Source: Qiania dongpingensis (GTDB taxonomy: Bacteria; Bacillota; Clostridia; Lachnospirales; Lachnospiraceae). From it: DNA of 64,000 nt. Where the stretch lies: contig NZ_CP060634.1 in NCBI RefSeq assembly GCF_014337195.1, positions 310,001 through 374,000 of the forward strand, given 5' to 3'. Below are positions 1 to 8,910 of this stretch, piece by piece. The notes beneath the pieces are model-generated. The model made no database searches. It was not told the DNA's origin and saw nothing but the letters and a program-made list of their open reading frames with translations. Made by a program: the position numbers and the translations under genes. Position 1 is the first letter of the stretch. Each line of letters begins with the position of its first letter.

Positions 1-311
1 CTCCTGCCGGTCACACGATAAATCTGCGTGATGGATTCATTCCCATTCAGACGATCTATGACATCCTGGAGACAGGCAGGTTCTGTCTCAATTTCAAAAT
101 AACAGGACACGGCTCCGCTTATTTTCTGAGGATTGATGACAGTCGTATATTCTTCTATGATCCCTTTGTCCTCCAGGGCACTTATCCTGGCCTTCACCGC
201 CACACGGGAGATACCGGTCTTCTCTCCGATATCGGAATAAGAAAGTCTTGCGTTTTCAATCAGAAGTGTCAGGATTTTCTGGTCCAGATCGTCTAACCCA
301 CTCAAAAACAT
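1..311 (-). CDS. Lrp/AsnC family transcriptional regulator, partial
   Basis: Read from the reverse strand this gives about 103 codons running off the left edge. The N-terminus (MFLSGLDDLDQKILTLLIEN) followed by a winged helix-turn-helix (around residues 20-50, with YSDIGEKTGISRVAVKARIS) is typical of Lrp/AsnC regulators, and the start of the RAM ligand-sensing domain follows. The ATG at 311 has a GGTGG ribosome site just upstream. Family members respond to amino acids or related metabolites and often control a divergent transporter; here a MATE exporter lies divergent. Ligand unknown. The C-terminal part is outside the window. Confidence 0.85.
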   Translation of the reverse strand, partial: MFLSGLDDLDQKILTLLIENARLSYSDIGEKTGISRVAVKARISALEDKGIIEEYTTVINPQKISGAVSCYFEIETEPACLQDVIDRLNGNESITQIYRVTGR

Positions 312-344
312 ATCGCCACCTCGTTTTTCTGTATTTTTTCTTTT

Positions 345-373
345 AGTTTACTAGATTCTCACCCTTTTCGCAA
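345..373 (-). promoter_or_regulatory. Probable promoter of the Lrp-type regulator
   Basis: On the minus strand TTGCGA (373-368) is followed after 17 bases by TAAACT (350-345), a moderate sigma-A match 34 bases from the ATG. It lies back to back with the stronger MATE promoter, so a regulator bound here could affect both genes. Confidence 0.45.
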
Positions 374-391
374 CAAAAAGAAATAATAATA

Positions 392-420
392 TTGACATAA
401 AGTAAAATATGTCCTAAAAT
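392..420 (+). promoter_or_regulatory. Sigma-A promoter of the MATE gene
   Basis: TTGACA at 392-397, a 17-base spacer, and TAAAAT at 415-420, about 46 bases before the ATG. The -35 box is a perfect consensus. Confidence 0.8.
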
Positions 421-466
421 CAATACGAAACGAAATTTATAAATTTCTATTTGTCTTGGAGGAGTC

Positions 467-1819
467 ATGAAGAAGGACCTTACACACGGTAATATCACAT
501 CAACCATGCTGCGCTTTGCGCTCCCTATGATACTGGGCAATCTTCTGCAGCAGCTTTACAATATAGCAGATACTCTTATTGTAGGACAGTTCCTGGGTTC
601 CAATGCCCTGGCAGCCGTAGGCTCTTCTTACACGCTCATGACCTTCCTTACTTCTATCCTGATGGGGCTCTGTATGGGCAGCGGCGTCGTCTTCTCTACT
701 CGTTATGGAGAAAGAGATATGGATCGTCTGAAATCCAGCCTTTTCGTTTCTTTTATATTGATAGCAGCCTGTACACTTTTTCTCAATATCGCCGTTTTTA
801 TATGGATAGACCCGATCATGCGGCTGCTCCAAATTCCTCCCGAAATTTATCCTCTCATGAGAAGCTATCTATGGATCATATTCATTGGAATCAGCGCGAC
901 ATTCCTCTATAATTTTTATGCCTCTCTCCTTCGTTCCATCGGAAATTCCATGGTACCGCTTTTGTTTCTCGGCATTTCCGCAGGGCTTAATATCATTTTA
1001 GACCTGGTATTTGTCCTCTCATTCCATTGGGGAGTCGCAGGAGCTGCCATTGCAACCGTCCTGTCGCAGTTTGTCTCCGGCATAGGTATTCTTCTGTATA
1101 CCCTGATCCGCGTTCCGGAATTCCGGATACAAAAAAAGAACCGAACGTTTAAAAAAGAATATTTAACAGAAATCGCACAGTTTTCCTTCCTGACTTGTCT
1201 GCAGCAGTCCATTATGAATTTCGGCATCCTCATGGTACAGGGCCTGATCAACAGCTTTGGTCCCGTTGTGATGGCTGCCTTTGCAGCCGCTGTTAAAATT
1301 GACTCTTTTGCATACATGCCGGTGCAGGATTTTGGGAATGCCTTCTCCACGTTTATCGCGCAGAACTTCGGAGCTCATGAAACAAAACGGATTCAAAAAG
1401 GTATCCGAAGCGCCATGCTGGTATCTCTTCTGTTCTGTCTGGCGATCACGACTGCTGTCTGCATATTTGCCCGGCCGCTCATGTTGATTTTTGTCCAGCC
1501 GCATGAGACTGAGATTCTCTCCATTGGAGTACAGTATCTGAGAATAGAAGGAGCCTTTTACTGTGGCATTGGCTGCTTGTTCTTACTCTATGGCCTTTAC
1601 CGGGCCGTCCAGAAGCCGGGAATGTCCGTCATCCTCACTGTCGTATCCCTGGGTACCCGTGTCGCGCTGGCCTATGCTCTCTCTGCCATTCCTTCCGTCG
1701 GAGTGATTGGAATATGGGTATCTGTACCCGCCGGATGGCTTCTGGCGGACGCGATTGGGCTGGTGTATTACCGAATACATAGAAAAACTCTGCTTAAGGC
1801 AAGCATTCCACAGCGATAA
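467..1819 (+). CDS. MATE family efflux transporter
   Basis: The 450-residue product has the length and about twelve hydrophobic segments of MATE multidrug/toxin exporters, with the usual N-terminal pattern (GNITSTMLRFALPMILGNLL, then NIADTLIVGQFLGSNALAAVG) repeated in relaxed form in the second half. Such proteins exchange cations (Na+ or H+) for drugs, dyes or metabolites across the inner membrane. The ATG is preceded by a good GGAGG site. It is a single-gene unit with its own promoter, ending in a hairpin shared with the convergent folD. The substrate cannot be told from sequence. The divergent Lrp-type gene is a candidate regulator. Confidence 0.93.
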   Translation: MKKDLTHGNITSTMLRFALPMILGNLLQQLYNIADTLIVGQFLGSNALAAVGSSYTLMTFLTSILMGLCMGSGVVFSTRYGERDMDRLKSSLFVSFILIAACTLFLNIAVFIWIDPIMRLLQIPPEIYPLMRSYLWIIFIGISATFLYNFYASLLRSIGNSMVPLLFLGISAGLNIILDLVFVLSFHWGVAGAAIATVLSQFVSGIGILLYTLIRVPEFRIQKKNRTFKKEYLTEIAQFSFLTCLQQSIMNFGILMVQGLINSFGPVVMAAFAAAVKIDSFAYMPVQDFGNAFSTFIAQNFGAHETKRIQKGIRSAMLVSLLFCLAITTAVCIFARPLMLIFVQPHETEILSIGVQYLRIEGAFYCGIGCLFLLYGLYRAVQKPGMSVILTVVSLGTRVALAYALSAIPSVGVIGIWVSVPAGWLLADAIGLVYYRIHRKTLLKASIPQR

Positions 1820-1836
1820 TCCCACAAAATATATCA

Positions 1837-1887
1837 AAATACCAACCCCCGGTTCACCTATGGTCCGCCGTCGGGGCTGGTATTTTT
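1837..1887. terminator. Bidirectional terminator between MATE gene and folD
   Basis: A long inverted repeat, AAAATACCAACCCC against GGGGCTGGTATTTT with one wobble pair, has A-rich and T-rich flanks, so it can end transcription from both convergent genes. It is the 3' end of the Wood-Ljungdahl cluster. Confidence 0.8.
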
Positions 1888-1893
1888 GATTCC

Positions 1894-2745
1894 TTATTCC
1901 ACTGTTCTCATGGCTGCTTCAACCACATGTCCGACCAATACGGAAGTAGTAACTGCTCCTACTCCTCCGGGTACGGGGGTTATCGCGTCTACTACGGGTT
2001 CCACCGTGTCATATTTCACGTCGCCGCAGAGCTTGCCTTCGTCATTCACATTGATTCCCACATCGATCACTACCTGTCCGGGAGCCACATAAGATTCATT
2101 GACAACTCCGGCACGTCCTGCCGCTACGATTACGATATCCGCTTCTCTTGTCACAGAAGGCATATCCTTTGTCCTCGTATGGCAAATGGTAACGGTAGCA
2201 TTCTTCTTGATCAGCATCATGGCAGCCGGCTTGCCCACCACAAGGCTTCTGCCTACCACAACGGCTTTTTTTCCGGTGCAGTCGATTCCATAATGATCCA
2301 GAATCTCCATACACGCCTGAGGGGTACAGGGAGGGAAGCCCTGCTTTGTTCCGGCAAATACTCCCACCATGGAGCCGTCTGTGATTCCGTCCACATCCTT
2401 TTCCGGCTTCAGCGCCTTAATCACGGCAGCTTCATCCAAATGCTTGGGAAGCGGTCTGAAGATCAATACCCCATGGATATTCTCATCCTCATTTACCTTA
2501 TCAATGGTAGCCATCAACTCTTCCTGCGTCACGTCCACTGGAAGCAGAAACTTCTCCACCGCCACTCCAAGCGTATCGCACCGTTTCGTCGCGCCTCTTT
2601 CATAAGAAAGATCATCCGGTCTTTCCCCTACACGGACAATCCCCAGTGTGGGATTGATTCCTTTTGCTTTTAATCCTTCCACATTCGCTTTGATCTTTTC
2701 ATTCAAAGCGGCGGCAACCTCTTTGCCGAGCAACTGCTTTGCCAT
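1894..2745 (-). CDS. folD: Methylene-tetrahydrofolate dehydrogenase (FolD type, probably without cyclohydrolase activity)
   Basis: The 283-residue protein is a FolD homologue: catalytic domain first, then the Rossmann nucleotide domain (VVVGRSLVVGKPAAMML, ITPVPGGVGAVTTSVL). It interconverts methenyl- and methylene-tetrahydrofolate. In bifunctional FolD the motif is Tyr-x3-Lys; here Tyr48 is followed by Ala at position 52, and the usual VQLPLP motif reads IFRPLP, so the partner Gln is Phe96. Loss of this Lys and Gln is expected to remove the cyclohydrolase step while keeping dehydrogenation. That fits the separate cyclohydrolase gene fchA 46 bases upstream. The Asp of PEKDVDG is kept. Start ATG with a GGAGG-type site. 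Last gene of the cluster. Confidence 0.93.
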   Translation of the reverse strand: MAKQLLGKEVAAALNEKIKANVEGLKAKGINPTLGIVRVGERPDDLSYERGATKRCDTLGVAVEKFLLPVDVTQEELMATIDKVNEDENIHGVLIFRPLPKHLDEAAVIKALKPEKDVDGITDGSMVGVFAGTKQGFPPCTPQACMEILDHYGIDCTGKKAVVVGRSLVVGKPAAMMLIKKNATVTICHTRTKDMPSVTREADIVIVAAGRAGVVNESYVAPGQVVIDVGINVNDEGKLCGDVKYDTVEPVVDAITPVPGGVGAVTTSVLVGHVVEAAMRTVE

Positions 2746-2791
2746 CGCAAAATCCTCCTGTTGTAATTGATTTATTCAAGCCATCAGGCTA

Positions 2792-3421
2792 TTATTTCAA
2801 TCTTCCCAATACACTTTCAAATACTTCGTCCGCCAGTTTCGTATACTTAGCGAGCATCGCATCCGCTTTCTGATTCAGTTCTTCCGCGTACTCTCTGTTT
2901 TTCATGGACTTTGTATTGATATATACGTTCAGGCTGGCTCCCTGGAGCGCGGCTTTGCAGAATACCGCGCCTACACCGGCGTCGCTGATAGCCAGAGCAG
3001 AACCCTTTGCGGCAAATTCCACGATCAGGTCGAGCGCATCACAGCATTTCTCCATGATCTCCATGGGAACGGAGCAGGCATCCTTCAGGACAATTTCCAT
3101 TACACGGGCTTTTTCTGCCTTTTCCTCTTCTGTTTCTCTGGGCATTCCATAGGCCTTTGCCAAAGGCTCAAATACTTCCGCATCTCTTTCAATCAGGTTA
3201 AGAAGCTCCTTTTGAAGAGTATCCGCCTTAGACTTCAGCGTCCACATTTCCTCTTCTACATCCGCGTATTTCTTTTTTCCCACGGTCAGAGAGCCCACCA
3301 TATTTCCAAGAGCCGTACCTACCGCTCCCACCAGAGCGCTGGCGCCGCCGCCGCCCGGTACAGGAGCCTTTGAAGCGAGCACTTCCACAAATTCATTACA
3401 CTGTACAGTTGAAAATCCCAT
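2792..3421 (-). CDS. fchA: Methenyl-tetrahydrofolate cyclohydrolase / formimidoyl-THF cyclodeaminase family
   Basis: The 209-residue protein belongs to the FchA/FTCD_C cyclodeaminase family: it has the glycine-rich APVPGGGGASALVGAVGTAL near residues 18-38 and an all-helical remainder. In acetogens it converts formyl-tetrahydrofolate to methenyl-tetrahydrofolate, between Fhs and FolD. It sits between these two genes, so pathway order and gene order match. A hairpin with a T tract lies upstream, so its expression may be lower than that of fhs. A pure cyclodeaminase role is unlikely, since no histidine-degradation gene is nearby. Confidence 0.92.
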   Translation of the reverse strand: MGFSTVQCNEFVEVLASKAPVPGGGGASALVGAVGTALGNMVGSLTVGKKKYADVEEEMWTLKSKADTLQKELLNLIERDAEVFEPLAKAYGMPRETEEEKAEKARVMEIVLKDACSVPMEIMEKCCDALDLIVEFAAKGSALAISDAGVGAVFCKAALQGASLNVYINTKSMKNREYAEELNQKADAMLAKYTKLADEVFESVLGRLK

Positions 3422-3454
3422 TTCCTTACCTCCGCTTTTCTGTCAGGAATCTTT

Positions 3455-3484
3455 CAAAAAAGGGACAGCCTGGAGGACTGTCCC
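3455..3484 (-). terminator. Terminator between fhs and fchA
   Basis: On the minus strand GGGACAG and CTGTCCC form a stem around CCTCC-type loop bases and are followed by TTTTTTG. It sits in the 101-base gap after fhs, so fchA and folD would be made mainly by read-through. Confidence 0.75.
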
Positions 3485-3522
3485 CAAATAAACAAACAAA
3501 AAGCTATTCCAGATTTCGCTTC

Positions 3523-5196
3523 TTAGAACAGGCCGGTGATCTTTCCGCTCTCATCCACATCGATCTTCTCTGCAGCCGGTACCTTCGGCAGTCCCGGCAT
3601 CGTCATGATCTCTCCTGTCAATGCCACGATGAATCCTGCTCCTGCCGATATCTTCAGGTTCCTTACCGTCACCTCGAAGTCCTTCGGCGCTCCCAGTAAC
3701 TTCTGGTCATCCGAAAAGCTGTACTGCGTCTTCGCCATACAGATCGGGCAGTCCCCATAGCCCAGCTCCTCCAGCTGCTTCGCCTGCTTCTTCGCTGCCG
3801 CCGTCAGCACCACTCCCTTGCCATGGTATACTCTCTTCACGATGGTATCCAGCTTCTCTTCAATGCTGCCGTCAAGCTCATAGGAAAAGCTGAAATCGTT
3901 CGGCTCTTCACAGAGGCGCACTACTTCCTCTGCCAGCTTCACTCCGCCTTCTCCGCCTTTTGCCCATACCTCGGACAGCGCCACGTTCACTCCCAGCTCA
4001 CGGCACTTCGCTTCCACAAGGTCCAGCTCCGCCTTGGTATCCGTCGGGAACGCGTTGATCGCCACTACGCAGGGCAGCTTATATACGTTCTTCATATTGT
4101 CCACATGCTGCAGCAGGTTCGGGAGTCCCTTCTCCAATGCTTCCAGGTTCTCATTGTTGAGGTCTGCCTTGGCCACTCCTCCGTGGTGCTTCAGCGCTCT
4201 CACCGTCGCCACCACTACTACTGCCGACGGCCTGAGCCCTGCCATCCGGCACTTGATGTCCAGGAACTTCTCCGCTCCCAGGTCTGCTCCGAAGCCAGCT
4301 TCTGTGATCGCATAGTCGCCCAGCTTCATCGCCATCTTTGTCGCGATCACCGAGTTGCATCCATGGGCGATGTTCGCGAAGGGGCCGCCGTGTACGATGG
4401 CCGGCACATGCTCCAGTGTCTGCACCAGGTTCGGCTTCAGCGCATCCTTTAACAGGGCTGTCATCGCTCCCTGTGCGTTCAGATCCCCTGCTGTCACAGG
4501 CTTCTGATCGTAGGTATATCCTACGATGACTCTGGAGAGACGGGCCTTCAGATCCGTGATGTCGGATGCCAGGCACAGCACCGCCATGATCTCCGATGCC
4601 ACGGTGATGTCGTAGCCGTCCTCGCGGGGCATCCCGTTCGTCCTTCCGCCCAGTCCGTCCACCACAAAACGCAGCTGTCTGTCGTTCATGTCCACGCATC
4701 TCCTCCAGGTGATCCTCCTGGGGTCGATGTTCAGGGCGTTGCCCTGATAGATATGGTTATCGAGCATGGCTGCCAGCAGGTTGTTCGCCGCTCCGATGGC
4801 GTGGAAGTCACCGGTGAAATGGAGGTTGATGTCCTCCATGGGCACTACCTGGGCGTATCCGCCGCCTGCCGCTCCGCCCTTCACGCCGAACACCGGCCCG
4901 AGGGAAGGCTCACGCAGGGCTACCATGACGTTCTTTCCGATCTTCTGGAGGCCGTCTGCCAGGCCGACCGTCGTCGTCGTCTTCCCTTCCCCTGCGGGTG
5001 TGGGGTTGATGGCGGTGACCAGCACCAGCTTTCCGTCCTTCTTGTCTGACTCTTTCAACAGGTTGTAATCGATCTTTGCTTTGTACTTTCCGTACTGCTC
5101 CAGGTACTTCTCCTCGATCCCTGCCTTTGCCGCGATCTCCGTTACCGGAGCCATTGTGCACTCCTGTGCGATCTCAATGTCACTTTTGAATCCCAT
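3523..5196 (-). CDS. fhs: Formate--tetrahydrofolate ligase
   Basis: This 557-residue enzyme joins formate to tetrahydrofolate using ATP, the entry of the methyl branch. The N-terminus ([15 protein letters not shown]), the P-loop TPAGEGKTT (residues 66-74), [16 protein letters not shown] and the C-terminal [19 protein letters not shown] are family hallmarks, and length is normal. An in-frame ATG eight codons upstream exists, but the ATG at 5196 has AAGGAGAG at proper distance and matches the family start. The coding sequence is noticeably GC-rich with strongly biased codons, as expected for high expression. It has its own promoter (5288-5316). Confidence 0.97.
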   Translation of the reverse strand: MGFKSDIEIAQECTMAPVTEIAAKAGIEEKYLEQYGKYKAKIDYNLLKESDKKDGKLVLVTAINPTPAGEGKTTTTVGLADGLQKIGKNVMVALREPSLGPVFGVKGGAAGGGYAQVVPMEDINLHFTGDFHAIGAANNLLAAMLDNHIYQGNALNIDPRRITWRRCVDMNDRQLRFVVDGLGGRTNGMPREDGYDITVASEIMAVLCLASDITDLKARLSRVIVGYTYDQKPVTAGDLNAQGAMTALLKDALKPNLVQTLEHVPAIVHGGPFANIAHGCNSVIATKMAMKLGDYAITEAGFGADLGAEKFLDIKCRMAGLRPSAVVVVATVRALKHHGGVAKADLNNENLEALEKGLPNLLQHVDNMKNVYKLPCVVAINAFPTDTKAELDLVEAKCRELGVNVALSEVWAKGGEGGVKLAEEVVRLCEEPNDFSFSYELDGSIEEKLDTIVKRVYHGKGVVLTAAAKKQAKQLEELGYGDCPICMAKTQYSFSDDQKLLGAPKDFEVTVRNLKISAGAGFIVALTGEIMTMPGLPKVPAAEKIDVDESGKITGLF

Positions 5197-5287
5197 AATA
5201 AAAACTCTCCTTTCTCGCACGGGCCCTTTAGGCCCGCCTGTACATACGTTTTAAGTATCCGTTCCTTCTCCAAAAACGGATCTGTTA

Positions 5288-5316
5288 TATATACAGTAGC
5301 GAACGCGGTATTGTAA
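5288..5316 (-). promoter_or_regulatory. Probable internal promoter for fhs
   Basis: On the minus strand TTACAA (5316-5311), 17 bases, TATATA (5293-5288). The transcript would start near 5281 and carry an 85-base leader with two small hairpins: ATCCGT/ACGGAT around 5257-5282, and GGGCC/GGCCC at about 5221-5235 directly before the ribosome site. No known riboswitch class recognised. The rest of the 251-base gap (5197-5447) shows no gene. Confidence 0.6.
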
Positions 5317-5447
5317 CGCAGGTGCCTTTTCACCAAATCAACTGTGACCCGGCACCCTTCGTTCACTTTCAACATTCCATCCAGTGACACTTAACGCACA
5401 ATACCTACTCTACCCTATAACCATTGCTGCCGGACACGTTCCCGGCT

Positions 5448-6095
5448 TTATATGCTTTTGGCTAAAGTTTTCAGCGTACCGATGGAGATATCTCCAACTG
5501 CCGCCATATCCTCCGCCTGAAAAGCGGAAGAAAAATTATCGGAGAATAAAATCTGAGCAGACGGGGGAAATTCCTCGTCACCCTCCCACAAAACAAACTG
5601 TAATCTCAAATCATCCAGAAATGCAAACTCATAGCCTGCGTCTCCAACCGGAATCTTCTTTCCTCCCACAGATTCCATAACCCTGCAGAATTTGTCCATC
5701 TGAAACCCGAAGGTAAACGCCAGGCGCTTCACACACCTTCCCTGAAAGACCTGATTATAATGGTTCCCCCAGGGCATATCGGCATAAGCATAAAACCCGC
5801 CTTTAAACGCTGCTTTTCTGCTCTCCAGAAGATACCGGATGATCAGGATCTTTGTCTCGATATCCGTCAGCAAAGGCGCATAAGTACCATCCTCGTCCAA
5901 ACACTCCACAACGAAATCCGGATGATGGACAGAATACCTTTTATCCATCAGCGTCACCATGAATAATCCGGTCTCCTCTTCATAAGGAACACCGCTCACG
6001 GAGGACAGGAACGCAGCATCTGCTTCGGCAAACATCTTCTTGTACATCTCAAAAGGAACCCTGTCCTTCTGATTTTTCTCGTAAGGAATATTCAT
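5448..6095 (-). CDS. DUF3786 domain protein, coupled to acsV
   Basis: A 215-residue protein matching the DUF3786 pattern (LLTDIETKILIIRYLLES, then a conserved block with YNQVFQGRCVKRLAFTFG and a late FLDDLRLQFVLWEGDEEFPP). Its function is not established. The chosen ATG at 6095 overlaps the acsV stop as ATGA, which indicates translational coupling; an ATG 57 bases upstream lies inside acsV and lacks support. DUF3786 genes are found beside corrinoid-protein genes in anaerobes, so a role in corrinoid reactivation or methyl transfer is a reasonable inference. No cysteine cluster, signal peptide or membrane segment is seen. Confidence 0.8.
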   Translation of the reverse strand: MNIPYEKNQKDRVPFEMYKKMFAEADAAFLSSVSGVPYEEETGLFMVTLMDKRYSVHHPDFVVECLDEDGTYAPLLTDIETKILIIRYLLESRKAAFKGGFYAYADMPWGNHYNQVFQGRCVKRLAFTFGFQMDKFCRVMESVGGKKIPVGDAGYEFAFLDDLRLQFVLWEGDEEFPPSAQILFSDNFSSAFQAEDMAAVGDISIGTLKTLAKSI

Positions 6096-8026
6096 AGATT
6101 CACCTGTGTCACAGACGGGAACAAAGACGTATCCGTATGCGGAATAAAGCATGCCGCTACGAATTCATCCATATATCCGGGAGTCGTTGACAATTCCATG
6201 TAAGTCATATTCTGAGCCAGCTCATAGACCTTCCGTTCTGCTTCACCGGATAGCAGCATCGCATAAGCCCCGGCTAAGGAAGAATTTCCGATATAGTGGA
6301 ATTTATCCAGAGGGATATCCGGGAACATACCAATTCCCACGGCATTCTTCATGTTGATGCCGCTTCCGATTCCTCCGGCCACATATACGTCGTCCACCAT
6401 GGAAATATCAAAGTCCAGAGAAGAGAGCATGGTCAGGATCGCGGAAAAAATCGCGCCCTTCGCACGGATAAAATTATCAATATCCACTTCTGTGATCTCC
6501 ACATCCTTGACAGAATCCGCATCTTCTTTAAAAGCCAGGACATAACTGCCCATTCCGTACTTATCGTGGCGGATACGCGTTCCCTCGCGGATAAATTTCC
6601 CTTTGGGACTTATCATATTGCAGCGGAACAGCTCACTGATCACGTCGATGATACCGGATCCGCAGATACCCACCGCCTTCTGTCCCTTCTCGCCTATGAT
6701 GGAAAAGGAAGGTTCCATACTTTCCGGATCTATGGTACAAGCTTCGATCGCGCCGTCCGTGGCACGCATGCCGCAGCTGATATCTCCGCCTTCGAAAGCA
6801 GGGCCGGCCGAGCAGGCGCAGCTCATGAGAAAATCTGAATTGCCAAATACAATTTCTCCATTAGTTCCCAAATCAATAAAGATAGAGAACTCCGGTCTGT
6901 TCCAAATCTGGCTGACCAGTGTTCCGGCTGTAATATCTCCGCCCACATAGCTTCCTGTATTCGGCGCTATGATGATATGGGCGTCCGGATTAATGTCAAT
7001 GTCCAGGTCATTTGCAAAAAAGGCATTGGATTTAAAGAATGCGGGAATATAGGGCTCCATACGGAGAGGGTCCGCGTTAATACCCGCGAATAAATGATTC
7101 ATCGTAGTATTTGCAGCTACGCACATCCGGTAAATCTGCTCAGGCTCCAGCCCGCAGAATTCGCACATCGTATGGATCAGCGGATTGATCGTCTCCTTAA
7201 TAACGGCATCCTGAAGCTTCTTCTGGCCGCCTTCTTTCCTGGATTCTATAATACGGTTGATGACATCGGCTCCAAAACGAATCTGGCCGTTTCCGGCTGT
7301 CGCCTTTGCCAGTATTTCCCCGTTCAGCATATTGATAATCAGTGCAGACACCGTAGTCGTGCCGATATCCACCACCAGACCTCCCGCCCTGACGTTTGCA
7401 TCCATGCTGTATACATCATAGACAAACACATCCTTTGGCGTCCGTCTGACGACGCACTGTACCCGGAAATCTGCTTCCCGCAGCTTATCCGGCAGTGTCC
7501 GGAGCACTGAATAGGGAACTCTCACCTTAGAAGTGCCTGTGGCTGCCGCCACCGCCCGTTCCAAGCGTTCCACATCAGGCATGGTATCATCCAGGCTTGG
7601 AACATCCATTTCCACCTGTACGACTTCCAGGCTGTTTTTTAAAGCTATCCCCGATTCTTCCATGCGGTTTTTGACTTCTTCAAATATTCTAAGCTCTTCA
7701 TCAGAGCTTAGATCAGCCGCTTTCATCCGGCTCTTATAAGCCGAAGCAATGTCCGGAACCAGGACTTCCACATCTGCGATCACTTTGCTGACACAGGCCA
7801 GCCTCCATCCGTCTGCATATTCCTCATCGGAAATATGGCGCGTCTTCGGGGACTCCAACTGGCCGCCCATCAGTTTCACCCGGCATTTTCCACACGCGGC
7901 ATTGCCGGAACAGGGCGCATCGATAGCTACATTTGTTTTTCTCGCTACCTCAAGAAGGTTTTCACCGGAAGCAGCGAAGACAATAATATCTTCGCCGCTC
8001 TCAAACTTAAATGTCACTTTAAACAT
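6092..8026 (-). CDS. acsV: Corrinoid activation/regeneration protein AcsV (2Fe-2S, ASKHA ATPase)
   Basis: A 644-residue reductive activator of corrinoid proteins. It starts with a plant-type 2Fe-2S ferredoxin domain (Cys39, Cys45, Cys48, Cys78), then a linker, then a large ASKHA-fold ATPase part with VVDIGTTTVSALI and FIDLGTNGEIVFG phosphate-binding motifs and a later GICGSGIIDVISE. Such proteins (RACo/AcsV) use ATP to return Co(II) corrinoid to the active Co(I) state after accidental oxidation. It lies directly after acsE, acsC and acsD, whose corrinoid protein is the likely client, and before the coupled DUF3786 gene. Confidence 0.95.
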   Translation of the reverse strand: MFKVTFKFESGEDIIVFAASGENLLEVARKTNVAIDAPCSGNAACGKCRVKLMGGQLESPKTRHISDEEYADGWRLACVSKVIADVEVLVPDIASAYKSRMKAADLSSDEELRIFEEVKNRMEESGIALKNSLEVVQVEMDVPSLDDTMPDVERLERAVAAATGTSKVRVPYSVLRTLPDKLREADFRVQCVVRRTPKDVFVYDVYSMDANVRAGGLVVDIGTTTVSALIINMLNGEILAKATAGNGQIRFGADVINRIIESRKEGGQKKLQDAVIKETINPLIHTMCEFCGLEPEQIYRMCVAANTTMNHLFAGINADPLRMEPYIPAFFKSNAFFANDLDIDINPDAHIIIAPNTGSYVGGDITAGTLVSQIWNRPEFSIFIDLGTNGEIVFGNSDFLMSCACSAGPAFEGGDISCGMRATDGAIEACTIDPESMEPSFSIIGEKGQKAVGICGSGIIDVISELFRCNMISPKGKFIREGTRIRHDKYGMGSYVLAFKEDADSVKDVEITEVDIDNFIRAKGAIFSAILTMLSSLDFDISMVDDVYVAGGIGSGINMKNAVGIGMFPDIPLDKFHYIGNSSLAGAYAMLLSGEAERKVYELAQNMTYMELSTTPGYMDEFVAACFIPHTDTSLFPSVTQVNL

Positions 8027-8048
8027 GATGTCTCACCTTAAATGCCTG

Positions 8049-8834
8049 TTAAATCTCAAGATAAGAATCCGCATATAAAGTATTGTTTTTAAATACGTCA
8101 CAGGATTTGATCGTCTCCATCAGCCGTAAATCACAAGGGTTCACGATGGCGGAGGTCAGGCCCTGCATCATAGCCATGGCTACCAGTGTGGCATCCATGA
8201 TCGGCCGGATATGCTTCGGCATACCGTTGGAATTGTTGGACAGGCCGCCTGTGGTATTGAGGCCCATGTCGCTGAACATCTTAATTGCCTCTAATACGTC
8301 CATCTGCTTATCCTGCATTCCTTTCACTACCAGGAATAACGGATCAAACCACATATCTTCCGCTTCCATTCCTAAAGACATACCTCTTTCCAGAAGCATC
8401 TGGCAATATCCCATTCGCTCATCATTGTCTTTTGCAATTCCTTCGCCATTGCAAAGTGCGATTACAATCGCATCGTTTGCGGCAGCCAGATCAATATTCT
8501 CAATCCTTCCGGCAGCATCTGCAGAGTTCACGATAGGTTTCCCTTTGGAACGGTTGTATACGGAAATACCAGCTTCAATCGCTGCTTTATTTGATGTATC
8601 CAAGGCAAGCGGCACATTATCAAACTCACTCTGGAGAAGCTCTACCGCCCATTTCATCAGTTCAACACCGTATGATTCTGCCGGTCCGATATTCACATCT
8701 AAATATGTAGCGCCAGCAATAAGCTGCTCTTTTGCCCTCTTTAAAATGGGCTCAGGATCTCTCTCCAAGAACGCTTTGTTTACTGCAGGAGCAGTGGTAG
8801 AAAGTCTTTCACCAATTGTAACGAATTTTGCCAT
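8049..8834 (-). CDS. acsE: Methyltetrahydrofolate:corrinoid/iron-sulfur protein methyltransferase
   Basis: A 261-residue pterin-binding TIM-barrel protein. It moves the methyl group of methyl-tetrahydrofolate to the Co(I) of the AcsCD corrinoid protein. Family features include MAKFVTIGERL, YLDVNIGPAES, LALDTSNKAAIEAG, NSADAAGRIEN and TTGGLSNNSNGMP, the last with the substrate-protonating Asn. Length equals that of the Moorella enzyme. It is placed between acsC and acsV with short gaps. Confidence 0.96.
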   Translation of the reverse strand: MAKFVTIGERLSTTAPAVNKAFLERDPEPILKRAKEQLIAGATYLDVNIGPAESYGVELMKWAVELLQSEFDNVPLALDTSNKAAIEAGISVYNRSKGKPIVNSADAAGRIENIDLAAANDAIVIALCNGEGIAKDNDERMGYCQMLLERGMSLGMEAEDMWFDPLFLVVKGMQDKQMDVLEAIKMFSDMGLNTTGGLSNNSNGMPKHIRPIMDATLVAMAMMQGLTSAIVNPCDLRLMETIKSCDVFKNNTLYADSYLEI

Positions 8835-8910
8835 TGTCTTGTTCTCCTTTTCTTGTTTTTGTGTTCATCTGATGCCAAACGCAGAGCAGATGAACACGCC
8901 AAAGATTTCA

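Noticed and set aside
5142..5390. 82-codon reverse ORF upstream of fhs
   Set aside because: It overlaps the fhs start, covers the promoter and leader hairpins, and resembles no family.
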